Shown here piece after piece: positions 43,156-50,922 of a stretch of DNA of 64,000 nt. Below the pieces are notes generated by a model, which saw nothing but the letters and a program-made list of their open reading frames with translations, was not told the origin of the DNA and made no database searches. The translations under genes were made by a program, and so were the position numbers. This DNA is from Mucilaginibacter agri (GTDB taxonomy: Bacteria; Bacteroidota; Bacteroidia; Sphingobacteriales; Sphingobacteriaceae), in contig NZ_WWEO01000045.1 of assembly GCF_009928685.1 (NCBI RefSeq), positions 124,001-188,000 of the forward strand, in the 5' to 3' direction. Numbering within the stretch: the first letter of the stretch is position 1; each line of letters opens with the position of its first letter.

Positions 43156-43247
43156 TTGTCATCCAGAGCGACAGCGAAGGATCTTCTAAACCAAGCAAGT
43201 CGCAATGCTAATTGGAGAAAATTCTTCGCTGTCGCTCTGAATGACAA
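43156..43247. repeat. Long inverted repeat with 27-bp arms
   Basis: The left arm (43156-43182, core AGAGCGACAGCGAAG) and right arm (43221-43247) are reverse complements at 25 of 27 positions, separated by 38 bp. It lies between the acetyltransferase start and the 4-TM gene. The arms resemble a GTCATTCAGAGCG-type intergenic repeat that I associate with Bacteroidota genomes; copy number could not be checked. Confidence 0.75.
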
Positions 43248-43264
43248 CGGGAAAAATAAGATGC

Positions 43265-43855
43265 TTACTCAAATTGAGTCTCCAAACGCTGTAAGCGCTC
43301 AATCATCAGGTTCAATTTTTCTTCTTCGCTTTTAAATATCCGGCGTTTAAGATAGAAGGTACAGAACAAAATCCATACAATGGTTAAGCTATAGGTAGTA
43401 TACTTTTTAATAGGCGAAGCATGTTCCAGTACCTCAAAGAGATAAAGCGCCAAACCCAAACTAATCAGCATAACAAAAATATAGTAAAACCAACCTGCAA
43501 GCGTAGTTCGTTGCTTTTGGTATTCTTTTAACGTGTTCAGATACTCGGTAGGGCTAACCGTTAAATCGCGTTTATGGAGTATACGGTAATGCCTTAGTAT
43601 CAGAAATAAATATAACAGCATGGTAATAAACATTACGCTTATGCCGGCATAGGTTTCCCAAAGTTTGAAGGTAAAAAAGAACAGCACTACAAATGTGTAA
43701 ACGGTAAGCGCTATCATGGCTACAATACCCCAATATAGCTTGGCCGTAATGTTGGTTATGCCCTTCTTAACCTGCTTCAGTACCTCATCCACAGAAAGCT
43801 GATCGTTGGCTGGCTGTCCCTGCCAAACCGACATCAAATGTTCAAAGTCTTTCAT
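43265..43855 (-). CDS. Four-helix membrane protein coupled to an ECF sigma factor
   Basis: A 196-residue protein. A cytosolic N-terminus of ~40 residues (HLMSVWQGQPANDQLSVDEV) precedes four predicted transmembrane helices near 41-62, 69-88, 117-140 and 152-170; the end is a charged helix (EEEKLNLMIERLQRLETQFE). It overlaps the sigma-factor gene by 14 bp, the usual position of an anti-sigma factor. No zinc-binding HxxxCxxC anti-sigma motif is present. Regulating the sigma factor from the membrane is a reasonable inference, not demonstrated by sequence. Confidence 0.75.
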   Translation of the reverse strand: MKDFEHLMSVWQGQPANDQLSVDEVLKQVKKGITNITAKLYWGIVAMIALTVYTFVVLFFFTFKLWETYAGISVMFITMLLYLFLILRHYRILHKRDLTVSPTEYLNTLKEYQKQRTTLAGWFYYIFVMLISLGLALYLFEVLEHASPIKKYTTYSLTIVWILFCTFYLKRRIFKSEEEKLNLMIERLQRLETQFE

Positions 43856-44339
43856 AGTGGTTGTATAAGTCTGTTAATTTTTGTTTTATTCTATAAATTT
43901 TCACCCGCAGGTTCCCCTCAGATATACCCGAAATATCTGCAATTTCCGGGTAGGGCATTTCATCCAGCACCATCGTTATTATAATTCTTTCTGTTTCTTC
44001 TAATTTCGAAATACACTTATACAGCAAAGCCACCTGCTCGTTTTTCTCCGACAGTTCTTCACGCCGGGTTTCTGCAAGCTGGGGTGTCAGTTCGTCTTTG
44101 GCCTGCCGCTTTTCCGAGCGCAGGTAAGTAAGGCAGGTGTTAACCGCAATACGATAGATCCATGTTGATATTTGGGCCTGGTTACGAAACTTATCCAGGT
44201 TTTGCCAAACTTTTAAGAAGGTATCCTGTAAAAGGTCGTTGGCGGCATCATCATCGCCCGTGTAACCATAACACAAATGGTATATTTTTTTAGAGTTAGC
44301 TTCAAATATTCGCTTGAAGTCAGCTTCTTTATCGGCCAC
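43842..44339 (-). CDS. ECF-type RNA polymerase sigma factor
   Basis: A 165-residue sigma-70-family factor. Region 2 (IFEANSKKIYHLCYGYTGDD, then DLLQDTFLKVWQNLDKF) and region 4 (LEETERIIITMVLDEMPYPE, then IADISGISEGNLRVKIYRIK) are both complete, and there is no region 3. It recruits RNA polymerase to a small extracytoplasmic-stress-type regulon. The overlapping 4-TM gene downstream is the probable regulator. No SusCD/FecR-type signalling genes are adjacent. Upstream, no self-regulated promoter could be recognised. Confidence 0.92.
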   Translation of the reverse strand: MADKEADFKRIFEANSKKIYHLCYGYTGDDDAANDLLQDTFLKVWQNLDKFRNQAQISTWIYRIAVNTCLTYLRSEKRQAKDELTPQLAETRREELSEKNEQVALLYKCISKLEETERIIITMVLDEMPYPEIADISGISEGNLRVKIYRIKQKLTDLYNHYERL

Positions 44340-44385
44340 GCGTAATTGTTTAGTTTAAGGTTTAGACCTCAATCTGATCCGGATG

Positions 44386-44913
44386 TTACATTAAAAATTC
44401 TGACTTCCTAATCCAGCTTAGTTTTTTGTCGGCATCCATCACCAGGTCGTTATATTCCTGCTGGTAATCAAACTGTAAATCTTCCTGCAATTTACCAATT
44501 GCTGCCTTAATTTTAGTAAACTGGCGTATTAAAATTTGTTGCAACGGCTTATAATTGCCGCGGCGGTCGGCATAATCCAAATAGTCTTTACAAAACTGAA
44601 GCAGCAATTCTACCTCGGCTTGTTTAGATCCCGTAAACTTAATATGCTTATTAACAAGGCGCAATATTTTGCGGATGCCTTTGGCCATTTGGTAACTCGG
44701 GCCGCTTAGCTGACTAAACATCATTCCCGCTTCGCCTTTTACACTAGCTATAAAAGCATCCTGATCATGCGCTTCGAAAAGCAAATACCCTAAAAGCTCC
44801 TTGTTTTCTTTCTTATACTTTACCATCCGCAGGCACAAATCGGCCAGTTGGGTGGTGCTTAAATGCTTTAATTCAGCCTTAATCTCCTTTAATCCGTATG
44901 TGTTGATACTCAT
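44386..44913 (-). CDS. Hypothetical helical protein
   Basis: A 175-residue soluble, helix-rich protein rich in Leu, Lys and Gln, starting SINTYGLKEIKAELKHLSTT. There is no signal peptide or membrane segment. The N-terminal LKHLSTTQLADLCLRMVKYK weakly recalls DUF6155-like proteins, but I cannot confirm this. It lies 46 bp upstream of the ECF sigma gene on the same strand and may share its transcript. No catalytic motif is evident. Confidence 0.7.
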   Translation of the reverse strand: MSINTYGLKEIKAELKHLSTTQLADLCLRMVKYKKENKELLGYLLFEAHDQDAFIASVKGEAGMMFSQLSGPSYQMAKGIRKILRLVNKHIKFTGSKQAEVELLLQFCKDYLDYADRRGNYKPLQQILIRQFTKIKAAIGKLQEDLQFDYQQEYNDLVMDADKKLSWIRKSEFLM

Positions 44914-44973
44914 TCAAGCTTAAATTTCACCAAAATATTAATAAATTGTAGCTTCGCCGTTTAATCATATTGC

Positions 44974-46374
44974 ATGACCAAGAATAAACTTACCTTATTT
45001 ATCTTTATTGCCCTTGTTGCCGGCGTTATTACCGGATACATTTATAACGTAAAGGTAATAGATAAAATAAATGATAACATTAGTGCGGCCGATGTGCAGA
45101 TAAAAGCCATTGATACCCGCATTGTTGAAATGAAAGATACCACCGTTGCCGAATTTAAAACCCTTAAACAGCAACGTGCCGCACAGGTTACCGAACGCAA
45201 AACAAACGACACCTTACGGGAAGACAAATTAACCGGCTTTAGTGTTTTAAGCGATATATTTTTACGCCTTATAAAAATGGTGGTTGCGCCGTTGGTATTT
45301 ACCACCTTGGTTGTTGGCGTAGCGAAAGTAGGAGATGTAGCCTCGGTGGGTCGGATCGGTGGCAAAACTATGTTATGGTTTTTAAGTGCTACGCTGGTGT
45401 CATTACTGTTAGGTATGATATTGGTTAACCTTTTTGAGCCCGGCAAAGCTATGCATTTACCATTGCCGGATAGTCATTTAGGCACCGATGTTAAAAAAGC
45501 TGCCTTATCACTGCGCGACTTTATCGGTCACGTTTTCCCCAAAAGCTTTATTGAGGCTATGGCCAATAATGAAATTTTGCAGATTGTGGTGTTTGCGCTG
45601 TTCTTTGGGGTAGCAACAGGTGCTATCGGCGAGAAAGGCGATGTAGTGATTAAAGCTATGGATGCCTTTGCGCATGTAATATTAAAAATTACTGGTTACG
45701 TAATGAAATTGGCGCCAATTGCTGTGTTCGGGGCCATCACTGTGGTAATAGCCAAACAAGGCGTGGGCGTACTTTCTACCTATGCTATATTTATAAGCGA
45801 ATTTTATTTTTCGCTTCTTTTGCTCTGGTTGGTAATTATATTGGCGGGCTTTATGGTGTTGCGTACAAGGGCTTTTCGGTTGGTTAACAATATTAAAGAT
45901 GCCATATTGGTAGCGTTCAGCACCTCAACCAGCGAGGCGGCTTATCCGCGCGTTTTGGTAGAATTAGAACGTTTCGGTTGTAATAATAAGATCGTGAGCT
46001 TTGTACTGCCGCTAGGTTACTCGTTTAACCTTGATGGTTCTATGATGTATATGACTTTTGCATCGCTGTTTCTGGCCCAATCGTACGGCATTCACCTGGC
46101 TTTCTCTCAGCAATTATCTATGCTGCTTATCCTGATGCTTACCAGTAAGGGTGTAGCGGGCGTGCCTCGTGCATCATTAGTGGTTATAGCAGGCACTATT
46201 GCCACCTTCGGTATCCCAGAAGCCGGTTTAGCTTTGTTAATAGGTATAGACCCGTTGTTAGACATGGGCCGCTCGGCCACCAATGTATTGGGCAATGCTA
46301 TGGCTACTGCGGTGGTAAGTAAATGGGAAGGAGAGTTAGGAGAGGAGAAAGAAGTATTGGTGGAGGACTTGTAA
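44974..46374 (+). CDS. Dicarboxylate/amino acid:cation symporter (DAACS family)
   Basis: A 466-residue inner-membrane transporter of the glutamate/dicarboxylate type. Family motifs include LIKMVVAPLVFTTLVVGVAK, the serine-rich hairpin AFSTSTSEAAYPRVL, GYSFNLDGSMMYMTFASLF (NxDG motif) and TSKGVAGVPRASLVV. It probably imports glutamate, aspartate or C4-dicarboxylates with Na+ or H+. An extra ~60-residue polar, helical segment (~23-85) lies between helices 1 and 2, on the periplasmic side, and is absent from GltP/DctA of E. coli as I know them. It is monocistronic. Confidence 0.92.
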   Translation: MTKNKLTLFIFIALVAGVITGYIYNVKVIDKINDNISAADVQIKAIDTRIVEMKDTTVAEFKTLKQQRAAQVTERKTNDTLREDKLTGFSVLSDIFLRLIKMVVAPLVFTTLVVGVAKVGDVASVGRIGGKTMLWFLSATLVSLLLGMILVNLFEPGKAMHLPLPDSHLGTDVKKAALSLRDFIGHVFPKSFIEAMANNEILQIVVFALFFGVATGAIGEKGDVVIKAMDAFAHVILKITGYVMKLAPIAVFGAITVVIAKQGVGVLSTYAIFISEFYFSLLLLWLVIILAGFMVLRTRAFRLVNNIKDAILVAFSTSTSEAAYPRVLVELERFGCNNKIVSFVLPLGYSFNLDGSMMYMTFASLFLAQSYGIHLAFSQQLSMLLILMLTSKGVAGVPRASLVVIAGTIATFGIPEAGLALLIGIDPLLDMGRSATNVLGNAMATAVVSKWEGELGEEKEVLVEDL

Positions 46375-46523
46375 CGCTACTTTAATTTTATTGTCATCAT
46401 TACAGGAATAAACTAATCTCTAAACTATCTTATTAACTTTGCAGGCGGTTTGCTATGCGATGATGCTTCGAGTGCCTCAGCATGACAAGTTTTACAAACT
46501 CGTAATTGAATAACAAATAACTA

Positions 46524-47024
46524 ATGTCTAATCGTTCTAAAAAGATTTTCCTTGCTGCAACTGTGGTTGTGCCGTTTTTGGTGTATTGCCTGTATTACTA
46601 TGGTATGATGGTTAAAAATGCACCGTATAAATTTTCTGAATTTAAATCTATCGTGTTTAAATATGGAAAAGGGGATAGCCTGGTAAACCAATACAATTCT
46701 AAAACCGGCGATTACGAATACAAAACCCGCGACGGCCGTTTGGTTAAAAGAAACCTGCGCCTGAGCAAAGACGAGTTGTTATATCTTCACCGCAAGGCAT
46801 CCGATTTAGGGTTCTGGAATTTTCCGGAGCAGGAACTGCGCAAGGATACGATGAAAGTAGTTTCACCGCGCTACCTGATCCAGTTTAATTACGACAAGAA
46901 AAGCAAAACCGTGATCTACGATGATGGCTTCGATGGCGACCCATCACTAAAGGACGCCAATCAAAGGCTGATTAAAGAAATCCAGAAGGTATTGGATGAG
47001 GCCGAAGTTCATCAGGCGAAATAA
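46524..47024 (+). CDS. Hypothetical membrane-anchored protein
   Basis: A 166-residue protein with one N-terminal helix (~8-28, IFLAATVVVPFLVYCLYYYG) and a soluble domain of alternating strands and helices. Segments such as SIVFKYGKGDSLVNQYN and RYLIQFNYDKKSKTVIYDDG look like beta hairpins. The cytosolic N-terminus suggests the domain is periplasmic. I do not recognise the family. It is 31 bp or more upstream of the rplU promoter and is probably transcribed separately. Confidence 0.7.
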   Translation: MSNRSKKIFLAATVVVPFLVYCLYYYGMMVKNAPYKFSEFKSIVFKYGKGDSLVNQYNSKTGDYEYKTRDGRLVKRNLRLSKDELLYLHRKASDLGFWNFPEQELRKDTMKVVSPRYLIQFNYDKKSKTVIYDDGFDGDPSLKDANQRLIKEIQKVLDEAEVHQAK

Positions 47025-47037
47025 TAACGAGGCAGCA

Positions 47038-47068
47038 TTGCATTTATGAAAGGTAATGCCTATATTTG
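47038..47068 (+). promoter_or_regulatory. Predicted promoter of rplU-rpmA
   Basis: TTG at 47038-47040, a 20-nt spacer and TATATTTG at 47061-47068: the best match to the Bacteroidota consensus in this window. It leaves a leader of ~30 nt before the rplU ATG. Confidence 0.7.
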
Positions 47069-47103
47069 CACCTCGAATTTTTAAACAAAATAATATTAAC
47101 CCA

Positions 47104-47412
47104 ATGTACGCAATAGTAAGTATAGCCGGACAGCAATTTAAAGTTGCAAAAGACCAGCAGATCTTTGTACACCGCTTGCAAGGAGATGAAGGCGCTAGTA
47201 TTGAATTTGACCAAGTATTATTGGCTGAAAACGAAGGTAAATTTAAGCTTGGCGCTGATTTATCTAAAGCTAAAGTTTCAGCTAAGATCGTGTCTCATGT
47301 TAAAGGTGATAAAGTGATCGTCTTCAAAAAGAAAAGAAGAAAAGGTTACAAAAAGAAAAATGGTCACCGCCAGCAGTTCACTAAGATTGAAATTACTGGT
47401 ATTACATTATAA
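47104..47412 (+). CDS. rplU: Large ribosomal subunit protein bL21
   Basis: A 102-residue ribosomal protein with the conserved start YAIVSIAGQQFKVAKDQQI and the basic, Lys-rich VIVFKKKRRKGYKKKNGHRQ near 75-94. The ATG at 47104 fits the family; a longer start at 47056 would overlap the promoter. It binds 23S rRNA. It is followed by rpmA after 33 bp, the usual order. Confidence 0.96.
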   Translation: MYAIVSIAGQQFKVAKDQQIFVHRLQGDEGASIEFDQVLLAENEGKFKLGADLSKAKVSAKIVSHVKGDKVIVFKKKRRKGYKKKNGHRQQFTKIEITGITL

Positions 47413-47445
47413 TTAAAGGTTTCACCCTAAAAAAAGACATTAGAA

Positions 47446-47877
47446 ATGGCACATAAAAAAGGGGCCGGTAGTTCGAAGAACGGTCGTGAGTCGCATAGTA
47501 AACGTTTAGGTATCAAAATTTTCGGTGGTCAGCCAGCAATCGCAGGTAACATCATCGTTCGTCAACGTGGTACCAGACACAATCCAGATAAAAACGTAGG
47601 TATTGGTAAAGACCATACATTATTCGCTTTAGTAGACGGTCACGTTGTGTTCCGTAAAAAAGCTGATAACCGTTCTTACGTTTCAGTATTGCCTTTCGAG
47701 GCAGCTCCAGTTGCAGAGGTAGCAGCACCTGCGCCTAAAGCAGCAGCTGAGCCAAAAGCAAAAAAAGCACCTAAAGCAGAAGTAGCTGAAGAAGCACCAG
47801 CAGCTCCAAAAGCAGCTAAAGCTCCAAAAGCACCTAAAGCAGAAACTTCAACAGATTCTGAAGAAGTTGTAGCTTAA
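47446..47877 (+). CDS. rpmA: Large ribosomal subunit protein bL27 with long Ala/Lys/Pro tail
   Basis: A 143-residue protein. The first ~85 residues are canonical bL27: AHKKGAGSSKNGRESHSKRL, then GIKIFGGQPAIAGNIIVRQRG and DHTLFALVDGHVVFRKK. The N-terminus starts directly at the mature sequence, without the cleaved Firmicutes extension. From about residue 86 a low-complexity tail of ~57 residues follows, made of Ala, Pro, Lys and Glu with repeated APKA units and an acidic end. bL27 is normally 84-94 aa. A terminator follows. Confidence 0.95.
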   Translation: MAHKKGAGSSKNGRESHSKRLGIKIFGGQPAIAGNIIVRQRGTRHNPDKNVGIGKDHTLFALVDGHVVFRKKADNRSYVSVLPFEAAPVAEVAAPAPKAAAEPKAKKAPKAEVAEEAPAAPKAAKAPKAPKAETSTDSEEVVA

Positions 47878-47895
47878 TACTTCGGTATAAATATT

Positions 47896-47930
47896 AAAAG
47901 GCCTTATGTGAAAACATAAGGCCTTTTTTG
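47896..47930 (+). terminator. Terminator of rplU-rpmA
   Basis: AAAAGGCCTTATGT / ACATAAGGCCTTTT with a GAAA loop and a T run. Confidence 0.9.
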
Positions 47931-47965
47931 TTGCCGCCAAATATCTAATATTTGACAACAAATAT

Positions 47966-47973
47966 TACTTTTG
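47966..47973 (+). promoter_or_regulatory. Candidate -7 element of the riboswitch transcript
   Basis: TACTTTTG fits TAnnTTTG and lies just ahead of the cobalamin aptamer; the -33 element is unclear. Confidence 0.4.
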
Positions 47974-47979
47974 CAACGC

Positions 47980-48156
47980 TTTTAGGTTCTGGCGCCCACG
48001 GTGGGTATCAGATTAAAAGGGAACCCGGTGTAATTCCGGGACTGTCCCGCAGCTGTAAGCTCTGTAACCAATGTTTAACTATAGGTCACTGTTCTGTTTT
48101 GCCAGAATGGGAAGGCCAAACGGAGGGGAGCAAGTCAGAATACCTGCCAAAGAGCA
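47980..48156 (+). ncRNA. Cobalamin riboswitch
   Basis: The aptamer landmarks are present in order: GGTTCTGGCGCCCACGGTGG, AAAAGGGAACCCGGTG, AATTCCGGGACTGTCCCGC, AGCTGTAAGC, GGTCACTG, GGGAAGGCC, and GTCAGAATACCTGCC (the B12-box/3' strand). It occupies the 393-bp gap between rpmA and the BtuB-like gene and should shut off the receptor operon when adenosyl- or other cobalamin is abundant. An intrinsic terminator is not obvious after the aptamer, so control may be at translation initiation. Confidence 0.96.
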
Positions 48157-48270
48157 TTAATTATTCATAGCTTTCGGGGATTGAAGCTTGGATGAAAATG
48201 TCGCTTTGGGCGTATTTCCATTCTGTTCTCTTCATTTTCGGTATGCTGTGGGTTTAAACTCACAACAACA

Positions 48271-50223
48271 TTGAAAAAAAATTACTTAAAAACTGTTGCA
48301 GGCCTGGCGCTTGCTCCGATGCTGTTACCAACATTAAAGGTACAGGCTCAAGACACCACACGCACGCTTAAAGATGTAGTGATCACTGCATCGCGCTCAC
48401 CAAAAAAACTTTCAGACATCGGTAGGGTAGTAACCACCATTACCGCTGCCGAAATCAGCCGTTCGCAAGGCAAAACATTGCCTGAGTTGTTAAACACAGT
48501 ACCGGGAATCATGTTCTCGGGTGCCGAAAACGTGCAGGGGCAAAGTTCAGACATTTACCTTCGTGGTGCATCTGCGGGTAATACTTTGATATTGATCGAT
48601 GGTTTTCCGGCTAATGATGCTTCGTCTATTGCTGGCAATTATGATCTGAATGCTTTTCCAATTGACCAGATAGACCATATCGAAATTTTAAAAGGAAGCG
48701 GATCTACCCTGTACGGATCAGACGCTGTTGCCGGGGTTATTAATATTTTTACCAAACACCCACAACAACAAGGCTTAAAAGCCAATGCTCAATTTGCAGG
48801 TGGTAGCTACAATACTTTTAAAGAAGCTATTGGCTTAAATGGTAAACTAAACAAAACCGGTATTGCTTTAAATTTATCTAATACCGACTCTAAAGGTTTT
48901 TCTGTTGCTAATGATCAGTTAGGCACGGGTACCTTTGATAACGATGCTTTTCATCAACGTTCGGGTAGTTTAAACCTTACCCAGGAGGTTTCCTCGAGAT
49001 TTACCTTGAACGGAAACCTGCAACTAACCCACAACACTGGTGATAACGATTACGATGCTTTTGTTGACGATAAGGATTATACCTACAAACGCACTTATTT
49101 ATTTGGTGGCATCGGTGGCCGCTATCAATTAGATAAAGGAGCCATCAACGTAAATGTTAGCCAAAATAATGTTTGGAATGAATTTAAAAACTTGCCATCG
49201 GATAACTTCGACACCTATCAGTTAACGAGTAACATTGGCCGGATTACTAATGTAGAGGGTATCTTTACCTATAAATTTAACAAGTACCTCGACCTGACCA
49301 GTGGCGTTGATTATAAGTACAGCAACACTAAGCAGTATAGTGATTATAGCACCACCGGTTACGCTCCAGGTCCTTCACAAGTTTCGGCTGATACTGCACA
49401 TACCGCTATCGGAAGCGCTTACGGATCATTATTTTTCAACTCCGGAATTTTCCACGCCGAATTAGGCGGCCGCTACAATCACCACAATAAGTATGGCGAC
49501 AATTTTACTTATACTTTTAATCCCTCAGTATTATTGTTCGATAGATTGAAAGTGTTTGGTACTGTGGCATCAGCTTATAAAGCACCATCACTATATCAAC
49601 TTTATTCTGAATACGGTAATATCAACTTAAAACCGGAAAAAACTAACCTTTCTTTAGAGGCTGGTTTCGACTTGGGTATCATTAAAGATGTATTATCGTT
49701 TAATACTGTTTTTTACAAACGAGATATTAAGGACGTACTTGCTTTCTACACTGATCCGAACACTTTTGCGAGCTATTACATAAATGCCAATAAGCAAAAA
49801 GATAAGGGATTTGAAAGTGAGCTAAACCTAAAGATTGATCAGTTGACAGCATCTGCTTATGCTGCCTACGTAGTTGGTAAACAATATGATGCCAATGGCG
49901 TAGAAACGCATAATTTGTATCGCAGACCTAAAAATACTTACGGCGCTAATGTAAATTATCAGATCATCAAAACGGTTTCTGTTGGCCTTAACTACAAATA
50001 CACAGGCGATAGAAGAGATAACGATTTTACGGTATACCCGTCACAAATTGTTACCCTGAAACACTACAACCTGCTTGATGCGCATGTACAAGTTAGCCCG
50101 GTTAAAAATTTAACCTTGTTCTGCGACCTGAAAAATATTTTGGATGAAAAGTATTTTGACTGGTACGGTTACAATACCCGCCGTTTTAATTTTATGGCGG
50201 GGGCCAAATATCAGTTTAATTAG
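48271..50223 (+). CDS. btuB: BtuB-like TonB-dependent cobalamin receptor
   Basis: A 650-residue outer-membrane receptor. The start is TTG 48271, giving a signal peptide (KKNYLKTVAGLALAPMLLPT, cleavage after VQA). The TonB box region TLKDVVITASR lies at ~32-42, the plug carries LPELLNTVPGIMFSG and GSGSTLYGSDAVAGVINIF, and the 22-strand barrel ends in AGAKYQFN. Its control by a cobalamin riboswitch makes vitamin B12 or a related corrinoid the likely ligand. The DUF6580-type membrane gene follows after 55 bp. Confidence 0.93.
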   Translation: MKKNYLKTVAGLALAPMLLPTLKVQAQDTTRTLKDVVITASRSPKKLSDIGRVVTTITAAEISRSQGKTLPELLNTVPGIMFSGAENVQGQSSDIYLRGASAGNTLILIDGFPANDASSIAGNYDLNAFPIDQIDHIEILKGSGSTLYGSDAVAGVINIFTKHPQQQGLKANAQFAGGSYNTFKEAIGLNGKLNKTGIALNLSNTDSKGFSVANDQLGTGTFDNDAFHQRSGSLNLTQEVSSRFTLNGNLQLTHNTGDNDYDAFVDDKDYTYKRTYLFGGIGGRYQLDKGAINVNVSQNNVWNEFKNLPSDNFDTYQLTSNIGRITNVEGIFTYKFNKYLDLTSGVDYKYSNTKQYSDYSTTGYAPGPSQVSADTAHTAIGSAYGSLFFNSGIFHAELGGRYNHHNKYGDNFTYTFNPSVLLFDRLKVFGTVASAYKAPSLYQLYSEYGNINLKPEKTNLSLEAGFDLGIIKDVLSFNTVFYKRDIKDVLAFYTDPNTFASYYINANKQKDKGFESELNLKIDQLTASAYAAYVVGKQYDANGVETHNLYRRPKNTYGANVNYQIIKTVSVGLNYKYTGDRRDNDFTVYPSQIVTLKHYNLLDAHVQVSPVKNLTLFCDLKNILDEKYFDWYGYNTRRFNFMAGAKYQFN

Positions 50224-50278
50224 TAGTTTCCTTTTCATCATATTAATCAGTAATTTTGTTTACCGTTAATAGTTAATA

Positions 50279-50860
50279 ATGTCGTCACAACAAAAAATCA
50301 ATATCAGAAACATAGTGCTAATTCTCATGATAGTTGCTGCGGCAGCAATGCGTTTGGTGAGCTATAAATTTCCCGTACTAAGTAACTTTACACCAGTTGG
50401 TGCAATAGCACTTTTTGGTGGCGTTTATTTTAACGATAAATGGAAGGCTTATCTGGTGCCATTTGCTGCGCTTTTTGTGAGCGATGTTATTATTAACTAC
50501 CTGTACACTTCACAGCTATTAGTTTGGTATAGCGGTGCTATCTGGATGTATATCAGCTTTTTTGCGATAGTATTTTTAGGCAGCCTTATTAAAAAGGTTA
50601 GCGTAGGTAATATTGTATTGGCCTCTTTGGCTGGCGTTGCTATCCATTGGTTGCTTACCGATATCGACCCATGGTTAAACGGAACTACTTATGCCAAAGG
50701 GATTAACGGCTATTTTCAATCGTTAGTTGCCGCCATTCCGTTCGAAAAAAATATGATTTTAGGTGATGCCGTTTTCGGTGCTATCCTTTTTGGTGGTTTT
50801 GAACTCGCCAAAAGAAAGTATACATTTTTACGCAGCAACCGCGAACCGGTAGCCGCTTAA
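50279..50860 (+). CDS. DUF6580-type membrane protein, candidate corrinoid transporter
   Basis: A 193-residue inner-membrane protein with about six helices; motifs include MRLVSYKFPVLSNFTPVGAI, LFGGVYFNDKWKAYLVPFAA, and GVAIHWLLTDIDPWLNG. The arrangement of short helices with a conserved FTPVGA / GDAVFG pattern resembles the DUF6580 family and ECF-transporter S components. Riboswitch control and position after btuB suggest inner-membrane corrinoid uptake. No EcfA or EcfT genes are adjacent. An intrinsic terminator follows immediately. Function is inference. Confidence 0.8.
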   Translation: MSSQQKINIRNIVLILMIVAAAAMRLVSYKFPVLSNFTPVGAIALFGGVYFNDKWKAYLVPFAALFVSDVIINYLYTSQLLVWYSGAIWMYISFFAIVFLGSLIKKVSVGNIVLASLAGVAIHWLLTDIDPWLNGTTYAKGINGYFQSLVAAIPFEKNMILGDAVFGAILFGGFELAKRKYTFLRSNREPVAA

Positions 50861-50880
50861 TATAAACGATAAATAAATTT

Positions 50881-50908
50881 AAAGCGATGAGCAATCATCG
50901 CTTTTTTT
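50881..50908 (+). terminator. Terminator ending the riboswitch-btuB-DUF6580 unit
   Basis: AAGCGATGA / TCATCGCTT with a GCAA loop and a T run. It overlaps a potential upstream ATG of the Sir2 gene, which is therefore rejected as the start. Confidence 0.8.
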
Positions 50909-50922
50909 ATGGAATTATATTG

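Noticed and set aside
46441..46500. Segment GATGCTTCGAGTGCCTCAGC followed by ATGACA after the symporter gene
   Set aside because: It resembles an intergenic repeat fragment, but there is only one copy here and no inverted partner, so it is not listed as a repeat.
47952..48170. A 72-codon frame upstream of btuB
   Set aside because: It is within the cobalamin riboswitch.
50887..50922. Upstream ATG for the Sir2 gene
   Set aside because: It would translate through an intrinsic terminator; the conserved N-terminus starts at 50923.
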